The notes below the pieces were generated by a model. That model did not search any database, was not told the DNA's origin, and worked only from the letters and a program-made list of their open reading frames with translations. The translations under genes were made by a program, and so were the position numbers. A stretch of DNA of 64,000 bases. Source: Tubulanus polymorphus (Eukaryota > Nemertea > Palaeonemertea > Tubulaniformes > Tubulanidae). The DNA is taken from positions 26,380,001 through 26,444,000 of the forward strand of contig NC_134025.1 in NCBI RefSeq assembly GCF_964204645.1, written 5' to 3'. The first letter of the stretch is position 1, and every line of letters begins with the position of its first letter. Shown here one piece after another: positions 40,546 to 54,829 of this stretch.

Positions 40546-42797
40546 ATTTTATGTAATAATCAAGTCTCTAGTCTCTAAATTTATTTTTCTGATCTGTGAA
40601 AAAAATTTATTCTATGAAATGACGACAAATTTATCTGCGTGGATGACGGAGATGTGAAAGTGTCGCTTGATTAATCAGTGTTTACCCAATACATCTCTAA
40701 AATTAATTCAAGTGTGCACTCAAATTGGCTCATTTGACCTTTGGGTTTTGTTTGACTTTTTTCTATAAACCTATTTAATTTGGGAGTAGATTGAATCAGG
40801 GCAACCTAATCCCATTCATGTTACCAATGTACAGACTAGAGTCAACCTATCTCGTCGGAAATGATCCCAACAAAAAGTAAATGTTACTCGTCGTCGAAGA
40901 AGATGCAGCCATCTTGTAATGATTTTTGCGAATAGCTTTTAAGGGGGTTTTGAGAGATTATTAACTAATGCTCGGTCATACGAAAACTGCGCAAATCATT
41001 TCCTCTCTATCTGTTATCTATGTTCAAATCCGCGTGGACTAAAATCGATATCAACGACATCCGCGTGAATTTTGATATATACGAAAAGAGAAATATACAT
41101 TGTAGTTTGTATCAAGATGAACGATTCCCCGTGACTACGACGTGAATAGGCATTAATCGCTTTAATTTTTTTTTCATTTGGAAATAAATTGAATTTCAAA
41201 TCAAAATACGTACGACAGTATTACGCTATTCACCCTAAACCTCGCATGAGAAATTGATCGAGCAATTATATTTTTTCCGACATGTAACATATATTCAGCC
41301 AGCCGACCAAATGTACATGTCAATAATGATCGACCCAAAAATGTGACAGAACTATTTCTTTGCCAATAACGTATAACCTGATTATCTGGTTACGCCTGTC
41401 TCTCATATAGGAGTATAGTTGGGATAATCCGACACATATTATATCATATATTGTAGACTCGCTTTGATAGAAAGCTGTCCGCATCAGAAGCATTGATGTG
41501 ATATATATATAATTTATATATACATGCATTTTCATAGAAACTCGCTATGATTATTACACGTGTTGCACGCGTAAATAAAGCTGTTGAAAATGTAAAGGGC
41601 GGCCAGCAGCTTTGCAAACAAATATCCATAATCGGGCGGCCATAATACAGCTGTCTCCTGCTAATTCCTGTATCAAACTGAAGATGAAGGGTTGCGAGTG
41701 TATGAACGTTTTTTCAACATCTAGATTATCTGATTGGCAATATTTTCTTTCTCCGTATAGATTTCCACGAATCGGAAGTTTAGAAATCGTCATATCGCCG
41801 TTATTTATCGCTTCGTAATGAAAGGTTCATCCGCTTTTGAACTATCGAAATTGTTTCTCAGAAAAAATACATATTCGAGATATGAATGTAATAGTATAAC
41901 AATATTCAGAATAATGAGACGATCACGCATTCAAAATGTCATCTACCTAAAAATTAGATCCACCGGCCCGATAGAAAAATGTTCCGCTTGAATAAAATAG
42001 GTATCCTTTTCTTATCAAATCACCAGTTTTTTTGTGAATGGTTCAGCGAAAAGGTATGTTGAGTATGAAATTTGCTCGGGGAACTGTGTGAGACTAAAAA
42101 CATTATTTAGCCCAAAAGGTGCCAATATGAATAATATTTACACTGGGATCTCGTGGAGAATTTCACGCGTTCGCGTAAACAAAACAGCGAAAATGATCAG
42201 TTGAAAGTATTCAAATAAATGTTCAAAACCACCGACATAAAGATCACAAATATGTTAACAACAGGAAAGATGTTTCGAGTCACCACGTTCAGATAAAAGC
42301 AAATAACATGTTTTCGCGTGATTGTTTACCTCACCAAATAAATGAATTGAACATTTGTCGCAACGCGGACCGACTCAACGTAATTTCCCTTACAACTACC
42401 GATCTTAAGTTCTATTTGCATTTAGATTAATTTGAAATCTGTCCGATCGACGTTATGGGTTATAGATGTGGCAATAAACTGGTCGTATCACCGTATCGAT
42501 CTAAAGCGCACCAGAGCACCGCATATTAACTTTTTTCGTGTCACGAAATGAATGGATCATTTTTCATACGGATTAGATTCATTTTCAATGACGGCCGCAT
42601 TCAATTCATTCAATTGAAAACCCGGGAAGAGATGTAGGAAAATATTACGTTTGATGGGATTTATATATTACATATGATGGGATTATGATGGAACAGGTGT
42701 CGAATAGCCTAGCCTCTACGCAATTTCGAATCCGGTCGTCAATAATTGATTTATTTTGCAAATAGTTAAACCTAAGCCTTCACATATAACTATACTT
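40546..42797. other. Noncoding, no gene recognised
   Basis: No coding region can be supported. Short AT runs occur near 41500-41522. The several minus-strand frames around 41014-41793 overlap one another in different frames and show no domain. Confidence 0.4.
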
Positions 42798-42829
42798 TAT
42801 AAAATGTATGTTGGGGGCGTCTATCAGTT
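42798..42829 (+). promoter_or_regulatory. Core promoter: TATA box and TCAGTT initiator
   Basis: TATAAAA (42798-42804) is followed by an initiator-type TCAGTT (42824-42829) whose A at 42826 lies 28 bases after the first T of the TATA box, the expected spacing. This predicts transcription on the plus strand starting at about 42826, directly ahead of a good splice donor at 42921. Confidence 0.5.
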
Positions 42830-42920
42830 GTCATATGCCTGACAGTTCGTAATTCGTTTATTTCACGGAGAGTGTTTTAGTGGAGCGGAGTGGAATGACG
42901 GGCGTATACACATTCTGTAG
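42826..42920 (+). other. Predicted noncoding first exon for exon C
   Basis: From the predicted start to the donor TGTAG|GTACGT (GT at 42921-42922). It contains two short upstream ATG frames. The second would read across the splice to 44097 and stop within two codons, so it is an upstream ORF and not an alternative N-terminus. The implied intron to 44096 is 1176 bases. Confidence 0.4.
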
Positions 42921-44117
42921 GTACGTACAGCTGTATGGTTGATGTAAACGTCCACAGCGCGAAATCGTTTGATCGAATTTAAGAACAGAATTATAGTCGG
43001 AACGCAGGCGCCATTAAATACTTAAAAGCGCCATATTACGAGTGATCAATTGGTATATATGGACAATCAGAAGAGCATGTGTTCCGCGAATCGAACTGCT
43101 GTGTTTATATGAATGTGTATACCTGAATGACAATTATCAATCAGTACCAAGCTGCAAGATATTCCGATTGTTCATTACGGTGGACATTTGCCAAGTTCTT
43201 CGAAAGTGTGTTTGTAAAACGTCACGTCACGATGTTTCGTCTGACGGCGCTGAGGCTACCCGAAATCAAACGTGAGGAGCGACGAGCGCATCTTCGTGAA
43301 GTATCATGATTTCACAACCTGCGGATAAACAAATGGATGCAATACGCGTATGAAACTTTACACCTTTCTACGTGAAGAGGGCAACATCAGCAGCAACAAT
43401 AACATCATCATTTGTCATAATGAAGCGCTTATACGCGTGTTACTCATGTAGAATTCACCAGTAAAGGGTGTGTTGACAATACTAGTAAAACTGGCTGTAT
43501 CTAGTTTACCAGAATACGGACATCATTCACTCGCGCACCGTTCACCTTGACTCACGGAATTAGAGACGAAACGAGAAAAAAACGCTGCCTCAAAAATTGG
43601 ATCTTAAATAGTATAGAAGAAAAGCGAAGCAAGTAACGTTGGCGTTGTGTTTATACAGCTATCGCGTACGAGAGTTAGATATAACATCGATATTTTCAGG
43701 TGCATATTGCACATGTCGTCTGCGATCACATGTTTACTAAACAGCATTGACATTATCATCTGCATCTGTATGTGAAATTTGATGTTCGCAATTATCAGTT
43801 TGGTGGTCTGCTAATAATGAGGTATTAAAAGCGTTTGCTTATCCGCCATACTTTCGTTGAAAGCTCGTAAGACGGTATACGGATTATCTGTGGAAGCAGA
43901 TTTTTAAATCCTGCTTTGATAAACTGTTACGAATCATCGCCCGAAACCACGATGAACGATGATAATCTTTCCGCATTTCAATGGAGGAAATCAAGAAAAA
44001 AGTAACGTTAGATGAACATTATTTAGTATGAATAGCATCAAGTAGACGGATTCGTGGATATATATTTATGAAAGACACGGATATATTGTGTTTTAGTTCA
44101 TAGAGAAACTTATAAAT

Positions 44118-44226
44118 ATGTCATCAGGACGCGTGCCACCATCCCCGGGACAGGCGTCTCAACAACGCATGTTCAAAAAGACGAAGAGCGCCACTTTTAC
44201 TTTAGATGGCACTTCTTATACTATCG
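44118..44226 (+). CDS. Candidate alternative first coding exon C, ends DGTSYTIG
   Basis: An acceptor (ATATTGTGTTTTAG, AG at 44095-44096) is followed by a 21-base leader and an ATG at 44118. 36 codons plus one base run to the donor ATCG|GTAAGT (GT at 44227-44228), phase 1. The N-terminus is MSSGRVPPSPGQ, polar and proline-rich. The last third, KSATFTLDGTSYTI(G), looks like two short beta strands around a DG turn and closely resembles the end of exon D. With the TATA/initiator promoter and first exon at 42.8 kb this makes a coherent two-exon 5' end. The protein family is unknown to me because the shared downstream exons are outside the window. Confidence 0.65.
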
Positions 44227-44228
44227 GT

Positions 44229-47200
44229 AAGTGAAAATACACTTACTGTTTACACTGACCGTGACCAAGTTCCATATTTATGTTGTGGTTGGTGGTGATA
44301 TTCTGTTCAATAAGTTTTTGTTCGAATTTACGTAAAATTGGTGGCAGAAATGTTCACTTTAATAACGCAAAGTAAAAAGTGATAGAAACCGTTCATATGA
44401 AGAAAGTAAAATATTTCCTCTCGTTTAAATCAACAGTCATTATCAGTTCGAATGAAAGTTAAGTTTTATTTCATGGCAAACAGTCGCCTTATCTGATTCT
44501 GTTCGGCTATCAATGCAGACATTTTCACATCAAATCTTTCCCGTTGTATTCATACTATGCTTCACATTGGCATAAACTACGGTTAACATCGTGCTAAACC
44601 GTAAATTCTTTCACTTCACTACTCAATAACATAAACCCGAATGGCGATACTGCATTTCACTTTTCGCTATTCGCCAGTATTTTTCTGGTTCGTCTGCGAC
44701 TAGCGATAGAAAGGATGGTTAGATGATTAACATCGGCGACATTGGCCCTGGATTAATTAGGTAAAAGGTTACTTCTCACAAAAGTGACAAGAATTATGAT
44801 TTTTATTTTGTCCATATACTGGAATTTCGTTCTTCTAGACGATGTTATAAATTCAAGCGCATCGCATTCTTCATTTCGAAGAAAATAAACTAATGTCACG
44901 CTGTCCATGCGTGATTGATGACCGGAAGTGTTTGCACCGAGCCGTTCTACCCATCTTCAATTAGAGGAAGCCGCAAAACTGAAAGCTACGGAAGGCCAGT
45001 GTTGTTGTCTTTAACAAACGATGAAATGAAATAAAAGTTTCACGACTCGGTTATATAGGCCTATACTAATTTCGGAGAAAGGCATCTTCTGAATAACAGT
45101 AAAATCCGCTTAATTCGGATAATTTAAGACCAACAAAATCCACCCGATTCATTTTCTTGTATATCAATGAGCAAATGGACTGCAAATATTGTCAAGATTA
45201 GTCCAAAATCCGGATTAAGTTTTATTGTAGTATGTGGCACCTTTGTCCTGCAGTGGCTAGGCACGTTGATTATGTGTGTGCATATGCGCATCTTCTGGCT
45301 CTAATCACCAGTGACTGCGTGCTACTATTCCACGTCCAGTCGATTATGAACTTAATCTATTGATGACTATTCGATTGTCAGTGATGGATAGTTATTTAAG
45401 TGTCGAACATACTGCATGTACTGTGTACACGGTCAATCACGTGTGTCTGCGCTATTCTGATCGATATATGCCACTTCTAGTTTAGTTTTATGAAGAAATT
45501 GAGAAGCTATCAAATTCGGCTGTAATATATTATGAAATGAAAGTATGCTTCACATATTGTAATCGAAAACATGATACCGACTGAAATAATCAGACGCCGT
45601 TATCCCCAATATGAACGCAAGCAAGCTTTCGACAGTTGACTCAAGACGTGGGCCGAAACGTCATCGTTTGAATAGAATTCGATATTAATTTATTCGTATA
45701 TTTTCGACGATATATTTATGAGTGCCTACTCACTGTCAGATATATCGAAAAACATATCGTTGCATTTTTGTATGGAATGATTGTCTGCCTCCGTCGCTAT
45801 GATGCAGACAAAAATTATAGATTTTCATTAATCATACTTCGATCAGGTCTTTTGTGATATTTTTCTGCATATTTCAATCAGCTTGACATTCCCTGAAACA
45901 ATATTCAACGTCATTTCTATCCATCGAAACTGCACTAGATATTTTTACCATCGTAAGGCGGTGCTGCTGAACTGCAATTGCGGGTCGCTGTTTATAAATA
46001 TACCGCGCCTACAGGAACAATTTAAGCGCTCGATGCTTTTATCTAAAAATAAATCCGAAAATGATACACCCTAATATATATTTTTATTCCTTTCATCTCG
46101 AAAACAATATTTTCCAATTTAGGAAATCTTTGTTCTTGTCTATCTTTACATACAGCTTTTCGGGTTTGAGTTTGCGCCGGGGGCAGGTTCGACAAGTCAT
46201 AAAACTATCGTTTAGGTCCAAGAACTTTCCTCAAAGCTGAAGACAAGAAAAACATGTGAAATCGTGATCGAAACGTGGCTGTAAAAACCCCAATTCCCGT
46301 AATAGTGTTCATAAGTTTAACAGTTGAACCCCGTTAATATGAATTTGTTAAACACGAAAGCCGTTATTACGATGATTTCCAGTAAGTCTCAATCAAGCTT
46401 TGGATACAAAACCCGTTTAATACAACATTTCCACTTTTGTCCACAAGATTCGTATTGACGAGGTTCCACCGTATGACGTTACTTCCGTCGCTGAACGTGG
46501 ATGAGAAATAATATGTTCGGAATTAAATGCCGCGTATATCCTTCTGACTTGGCAGATAGAACAGTATCGATATGTCACTTTTGACGTTCAGCCTCCATTA
46601 CTGACCATTACTGGTGTCAGAATGAACGCCGATATGTAAAAGATTGTCAACTAACGAACACGGAAACATGATTCATTTGCAATTACACATATATACATGG
46701 TACTAGTATTAAAACGATCGTAAAGAACAAGATATGAGCCGTGTCAAAACCTTTTGACAAAATCTATCACGCCGATATGTAGAAAGTGACGCCTTTAACC
46801 CAGCGAAAATTAATCAAATTCGATTTTAATATATCGGCAGTTCAGGCAGTTTCCATATTCCCACAGGAGAATACACCTTGATAAAATAACCTTAGTCGTA
46901 TAGATAGACATAACCGATGGCCACAAATGAACGAATCACTGAAATATGAAGAACGAAACGGACTGACATCAAATTCATGTGGCCATATTCGTAATGTCCG
47001 ATGCGATAAATCATACCAATACGTTGTGTACAATTATGTGAATAGCAAGAATCATATGAATGTTACGCGGGTATTAACCCTGTGAGGGGCTCATATCATC
47101 ATACGTTTAAGCGACGCGAGATGGAATAAATCCTCGTTGATTTAGGATTCGATGACGAAGGTCAAATCTCGGTCGAACCGATGAGCGAGATTACACGAAT

Positions 47201-47600
47201 AGCGAACATTTTCTTTTCCGACAACAAATTTACGGCGTTTCATACGCCTGCGCGTGTCGTGTCTCGGTATGATTTATTCAAAGATAACGTCATCGCTCTA
47301 AACACAACGACCAAAACAAGTTCAAACATGGCGTTTCATTTCGTTAGTTAGAATTTGCCAACTATTTACTGCGAATTTGATAGCTGGTGATCTCGGTGTA
47401 CACAGATTCAGGTGTTTATATCTATGTATAAACATAGACGGGTCGTGACTGGTTAATAAAATCATATACGCGTATTTGCAATAGTGCCCGAAATAGGTTT
47501 AAGTGCTTCCATGCTCCTTATCGGCGGTCTCGTTCTATTCTATACCGATGGTCGCTCAAGGACCCTATTTACAGTACGGCAACATGGCAAGAAACCATTA
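44229..47600. other. Noncoding between candidate exons
   Basis: No supported coding sequence. The 63-codon frames at 45883-46074 and 46842-47033 lack domain and splice context. Confidence 0.4.
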
Positions 47601-47621
47601 AGTTTCTATTTTCAGCGTCGG

Positions 47622-47629
47622 TGACGTCA
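47622..47629. promoter_or_regulatory. Perfect CRE upstream of a weak exon candidate
   Basis: TGACGTCA at 47622-47629, in GGTGACGTCATG. The CRE pair at 30.4 kb shares the GGTGACGTCA context. It lies about 125 bases ahead of the ATG at 47755 and may mark a cAMP-responsive start site. Confidence 0.4.
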
Positions 47630-47754
47630 TGAAGTGTCGCTAAGGATGCATTTAAGGTCGTGTGGCGAATCAAAGCAAATTTACAGAAATTAAAGGTGAT
47701 CTTCCACATCCTCGCACGCGTAACATAAAACAATCACGTAACTCAACGGTTGCA

Positions 47755-47836
47755 ATGAGCAATAACTCCAAAAATAACGCGTATGAATTTGTGATGGAAC
47801 CAGATCAAAAACCGGGGAAATTCACGTATTGTATTC
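47755..47836 (+). CDS. Weak candidate alternative first coding exon
   Basis: An ATG at 47755 opens MSNNSKNNAYEFVMEP and continues through KPGKFTYCI. A phase-1 donor would be ATTC|GTAGCT (47837), which is poor. The frame stays open to the TAA ending at 47865. The closing FTYCI and following GG..AYI loosely recall the beta-strand ends of exons C and D. The CRE and a TTTCTATTTTCAG acceptor-like site upstream (near 47614) give some support. Without a good donor this is the least certain member of the set. Confidence 0.22.
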
Positions 47837-47865
47837 GTAGCTCAGGCGGCAGTGCGTACATATAA

Positions 47866-50800
47866 AAGCTAGAGCGTCACAGACACTCTTTTTACATCTG
47901 CAAAATCTTAAGAATATTATTGAGAATGATATATGGTGGTGAACGATGTTATTGAATAAATCTGTAACGGCATTAAGTGCCATTCAAAGTAAATGATAAA
48001 TCCATTTGCGTTTTAACAACGCGTCGATAGTAATTTCTGGTGTTACCTGACAATATAGAGTTATTATAACTTAAAAGGGAATGATTGATATCGCTAGAAA
48101 AGCGCTGCCTTTGTAGACTTACCGTTGCATTTTTTCAACTAAATGTTTTGAATCATGATATTAGAAACGCTTACAGAATTCGTAGGCATTTAATGCCCCA
48201 TTTCCCAAAACTGCAGCAACTGCACTTTCGATGACTGGCTGAAAGTGTACGATTTGATTATTATATGTTATGACGATATATTTATGGTGGCTGCTCTTGT
48301 GTCAGCACACTGGTATATTTCTATTCGTTTCGAGTGTTGACAGAGCCGGAGTCGCGGCAAAACTAATTACGTAAGGTAAACGTAACGGAAAAAAAATAAA
48401 TTTACCTACACCGATCGACCAACGAAACTAGTGATCAATTTTCACCGTTGCTTTAGAAATTCTTTCCACTTTGCAGCATTGACGCGTTTGCTACATGGAA
48501 GCTTCATAAAGTCGTTTCCTGCGCAAATCGCCTGTGTATACACTATATAACCTTCGCAAAAATGAACTCTTTTTCTCATCTTGTGAAACGAATTTGTTAC
48601 ATATTTCAGTCGCTGGACGGAAGACTACGCTTTCAGGTTTTTAAGGTCGTTTGATGATTCATATATTCATACGGGTAACAGGAAATGAATTACCTTTCCC
48701 GAAACAACGAAAAACGGAAATGACGTATTATTCGCGCCGTTCTTTCGAGCGAAAAGAAACCTGGATTTCTTTCTGTCGAAAACGAATCTCACTCGTTCGC
48801 GGTACTAGCAAAATACGAATTCGTAGAATGAACTTGAATCTGATTAATTAATGGTTTGTCCTTGAAATCTTTGCTACCCGTAGTCTAAGCGATGATTCTC
48901 ACCCGGATTAGCGTATTTGCATCTTATCCATTATCTCCGACTTCCTTCATAAGCATCCGTTTCGAGTGATAACGGCATCAGTTAGCCCGATAATGACCCG
49001 CGAGTTTGCGCCTTCATATGAGAATTAGTATATATATATATATATATAGATAGAGCAGAGGATTCGAGTAACAGAACTACATAATGTATAATAGGACAAG
49101 GTTTACAGGTGTGCATGTATAACGCATAAAACATATTAATGTTGAATGTAAATCATGCGATGACTTCAAAGAAGATGTTCGTCTGATGTAACTTACGTAT
49201 ACAAATGCACGTACATCTTCCTGTACCTCGGTTTTAGGTACTAGAAGTCGTTTAGCCTATCTTCCTATCACAAATTAGCATACATAATCGTATATATGAG
49301 ACAGAATTTGTGTAAGGATTACAATGAGACATGATACACAGCCAGTTTCTATATTGCTAATGGTTAATAACCGTGAAGCCTATGGTTTGGTCAGTAAAGC
49401 CACATGCATATTCTCATATGATATTCATCCCCACCACAACCTGGTTTATGTCCATCCTGTTAACGCTAATCACGCGGACACGCCTCGTATATACATATGA
49501 TATAGTTTGTCCCGATACTTGATTGCGTTTGTGAGATGTTTAGGGCGGACACTATAGTCGTCGGTGTTATATTTGCCATATTCTGCGATAAAGATTCCAT
49601 CGCCGGCAGTGTTGCTGGAATCAGCAGTGTTGTCCGTTTCATTTCAGTATGACATTCTAAGAATTACAAAAAATGATTTCATAACTTATATACACTGAAA
49701 ATAGGTCTTCTGATGTCACTTTCGTAAAAGATAGAAAAGCATATGGAAAACATTCTCCTATCTATGCGGACCACTCCTTTCAGCTGAAACGACCACGGGG
49801 ACCTCTGGTTTGATGGTCTAGTGACCTTATTTTGATTTTGAGAAATTTATTTCCCGTTCGTGGTTTGGTTTAGAGCGAGCATTTAATCTCGGCCCGGAGA
49901 CGGCTTCACGGGTCACAGTTGAGTAGATAATAGTCATGCTTCATATCACATCAATCACATCATGCATCTATTTACAACGTCATCGTAAAAACAGAAGAGG
50001 AGACTCGACCTTTTCGTTCTCTGCTTGTTTTTATTTTTTATGTACGGTGAAACAGGAAATAATTCGTATAGAATTATTTCCTTTCGATCGATTTTCTATC
50101 GGCGTAGATCGAAATCAATTTCTTTCAGTATATTGTTGGTGCGTGGTGAGTTTCGGATGTTAACGACTGTGCGTCATACGGCCAATGCTTATGCGGTGAT
50201 GCGTTCTCCCGTCCAGGTTGGAATGACGAAAAAAATGTTTATGCATACATATGTATTTCTGTATCTCTCTGCGGTCATTCCCGGAATAAATGGTCAACTA
50301 GCATCATGATGCAATTTTGAGCTATTCTGACCCTAACCGCACCCACCCTTTATCCTAACACGTGTTCACGTGCATGAGTGGGTTTGAGAATTGAATTAGA
50401 TGAACAGATTTACCCGAAATTATCTAAACATTCGATTTTCTTTTTTTCATGCTATCTCCTCTTGTTTGGTCTGGATGAATCGATTGTCGCCTTGGTATTG
50501 AATGTAGGTAAGTACATGCACTTTTCACTTTTGAACCAAGACAGTAAGCACCAGCAGCAGTATACTTTTTGCGGGCCAAAGCGTATCGAAATTCAAAGCA
50601 AATCTTAATCTAACGAATCGTCGACTTTTTATTGGCCATCTTTGTTAAAGGACACTCGTCCAATGATTTAGTTCTCACATTTTCTGAAAGATGGCAGACT
50701 CGTGTTGCTGCTGTAACTGTGATGAGAAGCGGTAGCCGAGCAAGCGGGAACTCCGATTGATTTGATTCATTAGAACAATTCCATTTACTGATAATATACT

Positions 50801-53800
50801 GTAGTCTGTTTTGTAGACAGCTGGATATCGAAATCTCTGCTACGCTGATTGAATAAGTATCATTTCGCTGATTCTATTTATTGGATTCGATATGATATGG
50901 CGAATGTATTGAAATGCAATCACGAGAAATTTATCTAAAACTTTTCTAGCGTGCAATCAATCAATCTTGGTACGAAAATGTCACCTATAAGGAAGCTATA
51001 ATAATGTGCGTAAAAACTTGTTTATGACTTGAATGATAAAAGATGATTTTACGAACCACTCCTTCCTCTAATGCTGCTGCATATTTACCAATGGTTGTAT
51101 CTGCTTCTGTCAAAATTGTGACGGAAGAGAAATTACTAAAGAGTATCCAAACAACAAGCCAGCTATCAGATATTGACATGTCTTCGAAGATGTGACAACT
51201 GATTGATGCCTAGCTGCAATTAGGTTGATATTGGACAGACATTTAGAGAGAAATCAAGAGCTGGTAATTTACAATTGATGGACCAGAGAAAGATTCAGGA
51301 ATTAGTGTCGGTACAGCCAGTAATTGCCTTTGCCGTCGGAATATTCCAATGTCTCATGATATCTGTAACATCTATTCCATTTTGCGTCGTTGGCACTATA
51401 AGCTACATGGTCTTTCATATTCTGAAGCAATGTTTTGATGCATTGTGAAAAATATTCTGAGAAAGGCTTTCTAAATACGTGTACGTTCATTATAACTTCC
51501 ACATTACGGGGCTTTTAGTCCTCAGAACTAACTTAAATTTTCATGGTAATTCTGCATTTATTAGCTGCCCATTTAGATTTACTACCTTCCAGTAAACAAC
51601 AATTACCAGTCCGTTAAGGAAGTTTGAGGAAATTGATTTACCCTTCCAATGACACGGGAAAGATGTCTTCTCAATCGTCCTCATTTGCATTAATGGACTT
51701 TTGGCTAATTAGTTTGTGCGTCGTCTCTTCCATAATACGCTAAATCCATTCATCAGCCCGAGTTGCCACAACCGCGAGGTTCAAAATGCCGAGTAAGATA
51801 ACATTTTTAATTACGTTCGAGCCATATTCATAAAGAACCCATCAGAAAATCTCTCAACCTAAATCCGAGGTCTTGGCAAAAATATTTTGTTTAATTACTG
51901 AAATTCAAAATATTTCATCGATTATGAAGAATAAATGCTTCGAGGGTGAATATGTTAGGCGTTATTGAATTAAAAAATGTTTTACATTAGATTATAAACT
52001 ATGGCAATCACCTTTGGCAACGTATAAAGTTTCCATGGTTACTCGAATGTATTCGGGACACAAAATATCAATGGTTTATGCGTCTAAGAGATTTGGGAAT
52101 TTGGTTCTATCTTTTGATAAGGTTTGCAAAAATGGTATGTTTTAGTTGATTGAATTTAATACTGGCGATAGGGCTAGTTTGTTGATTCGGTGTATAGAAT
52201 AATATTGACATTGTTGGAGAAATGCTTTCTCCTGTTTCAAGTTCACGTCATTGTGAAACGGATTCATTCAAGTTGACTGTGTTCAACTGATTGTAAATGT
52301 CTGGGGAGCTATGTTTCTTATCACTCACACACGCAGTGATCCTCACACCGTTTGGGATTGTTTCCTCGATGTATCTATCCACTTGGCCACATCATAATGT
52401 GGGACTGCAACAATAGCTATCACGCCAGGTGGCGTTGCAAACACTCGGTCTTAAAGAGTAGAAATGAGTTCGTTATCAATCACCTTTTAACAGAATTCGA
52501 GGCTCGCGAATCCATACAGTCACGGGAAAGTTCATTCGATTTCATTCGATGATTGATTTTGATTGAACTTCGATTTCAACCGGAATGTACAAGAAATTGA
52601 AAGCGCAAGACCGAGTAACTACTAGCGAACCTAGCGGATCCCCGCTTGCCATAAGTGGAATCCTCGATTGATACTAAAACGTTGGAGGTTCATCATTGGA
52701 CAGAGTAAAATCCACGTATCGGATATCAAACTGCGGCCAGTTTCCACCTGAGGTCATTTCAATTGAAATGTTTTTCACTTAATTACAAACAGTATTTCTT
52801 AAGGATTTCTGATCTCGCTGTTCTGTGAGTTGAATCCGTCGTAAACTCTACATTAAATGAAATCTTCTACATCTCTAATCCAATAAGACTTTCACGAAGC
52901 TGCCGTGATGGGAATAGTCATTTCCAAGAATGCATAACTCTGTGCAGTGCAATGCCGAGTAAACATTTTCTAAAGGGCCTAAAAACAGATTAAATTGACT
53001 TAGACGGGAAAATGAAATTACGCAAATTTACAGAGTTTCTAAATCACGAGATTTCATATCTGTGACAGAATTTCACTTCGAACCGCGCGATCACGCACAA
53101 AATGTTGATCAGCCATACATTCTTGGACATCTTCATAATTGTCATAAACGGCTTTTCGCATATGAAATTATTGTTTGTCCGAGGCTGAGAAGATTTATAG
53201 AAAGTAATATCCTTGTCTATTCATATAGTAGTCGATAATGTCTGGTGAGGTGTAATTCCTAAGGAGATTGTGGGTAGTTTGTGTGAAGTGCAGAAGCACT
53301 GCTCACGAAGGTGCATGGTGCCCCATGAGTATTTGAATTGTTTATTGCCATAATAACGCGGTTACCAGCAACGGATATTAATACCAGGCCCATCGTCCGA
53401 TAAGAGACGGATGATTTTATATTTGACCACCAAAAAAACCCTGATCGTGATATTTTACACAAGCCGTGAAATTGATATTTTAGCACTTTTCCGGTAAATA
53501 TGCATTTACAAAGATTTTCGGGATTTAATCAGCGGAGGAGATCTATGAATATGTATGGCTTCGTGTCGGTGTATCTATATTTGTGTATCTCTCAACATGT
53601 TTATTCCGTCAGTTAGCTTGATTATCGCATACGATGCAACCTTCGCGTTTCGCGGTCTGGGAACTTCAGCCGCCAGAAGAATCAGTCGGCTATGCATCCG
53701 GGATTACAGAGCTTGCCATGCTATTTGCATTTCGGCGAATGTCTTAAAGCTAAATATGACACGAATTGACATTCGGTAATGATATAACTCGTTTAATGTT

Positions 53801-54829
53801 TTTTTTCATACGATCGTTCAAAGCGGTATGCCTTTTGGTCGAATTAGACTGTTGTTTATGTAATCTTCAGGGCGAAAGATGACGCTTCAATGTATAAACT
53901 GCCTATATAAGCTAGATTTCGTTTCGATGTCACTCAGTCACAACGGACTTATACCCGGTCGTATCTGTAGAGAATGATCGGTTCATTCTCTTGTTATTAT
54001 CGGTAATGGATAGTTTTCAACTAACATGATTCCCCGTTGTACCAGACTCCGGTGTCAAAGCATCTTAATCTGAGTTGTGAATAATAGCGCACTAAATCCA
54101 GATTGCGCTAACCATTCATAGATCATCGTGTAGAAGCCAGCCATCTCGCTGTGTAAATTTGAAAAGTTGTGTCTTTACGAGAATCGAACCAGTCGCATGG
54201 GTCAAGCCAGACTGCTTGCTGTGATTTACCAAGAATTCATTGTTAGCTTCGTTACTAGTTAGTCTCCGGTGCCAAAAGAGAAACAGTACATCAAGAGCAA
54301 CGATGACAGTGATACTGTTGCTTGATTAGATGTGGAACATCTTTTACATGTCAAGTTGTCAGGGAGACACCGTAGTCCATGAAAATCAGCGTTTCACAGT
54401 TTGTGGTAAACCCATCTCATCATCTACATCTGGAGATGGTCATGCACCTGATGGTAATTGAGTTGTATAATGACCAACTGGTGAGAGCCTACAGCCACAT
54501 CATACGTGCCCATGGATTTGCATTATTAACATAGCTTTCCGAGATTTGCAACCTTAAGAAACGTTGCTAATTCATCACGAAACGTGGTTATTGCGGACAC
54601 AAGATACACGACTGTGGTCGTTTAAAAACCGTCTGCATTAAAATGACAGTTCCTCTTGGTAGTTTTGTCTAGTGATGTAATAATGATGATCCCCTTTCGT
54701 GGATTATCTCTGTTTAACCAGATATCGCTGATGGAATTTGAATTTTGCCGATGATGGCAATTTTTTTCGACGGTATGACGATCATTAGGTCGTTTAAACT
54801 TTGAGACGTCCTGTGTCAAACTGATTGAT
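47866..54829. other. Noncoding, no gene recognised
   Basis: No supported coding region. A TA run of about 20 bases lies at 49029-49048. A donor-like AATGTAG|GTAAGTAC occurs at 50514 in phase 1 to an open frame, but that frame has no ATG and is closed upstream. D-box TTACGTAA is present near 48365. Probably intron if the array is one gene. Confidence 0.4.

Noticed and set aside
44118-44226. Reading YTIG at the exon C and D ends as the start of a protein kinase domain
   Set aside because: Y.IG precedes the glycine-rich loop in some kinases, but exons A, B and E do not end that way and the following exon is not in the window, so nothing supports it beyond four residues.
50378-50513. Open frame ending at the donor GTAG|GTAAGTAC in phase 1
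   Set aside because: The donor is good and the phase fits, but the frame has no ATG and is closed by TGA immediately upstream. No clean acceptor was found.
54170-54250. Minus-strand tRNA-like GGTTCGATTCTC
   Set aside because: No TAGCTCAG-type A box or anticodon stem upstream, and stem pairing is incomplete.
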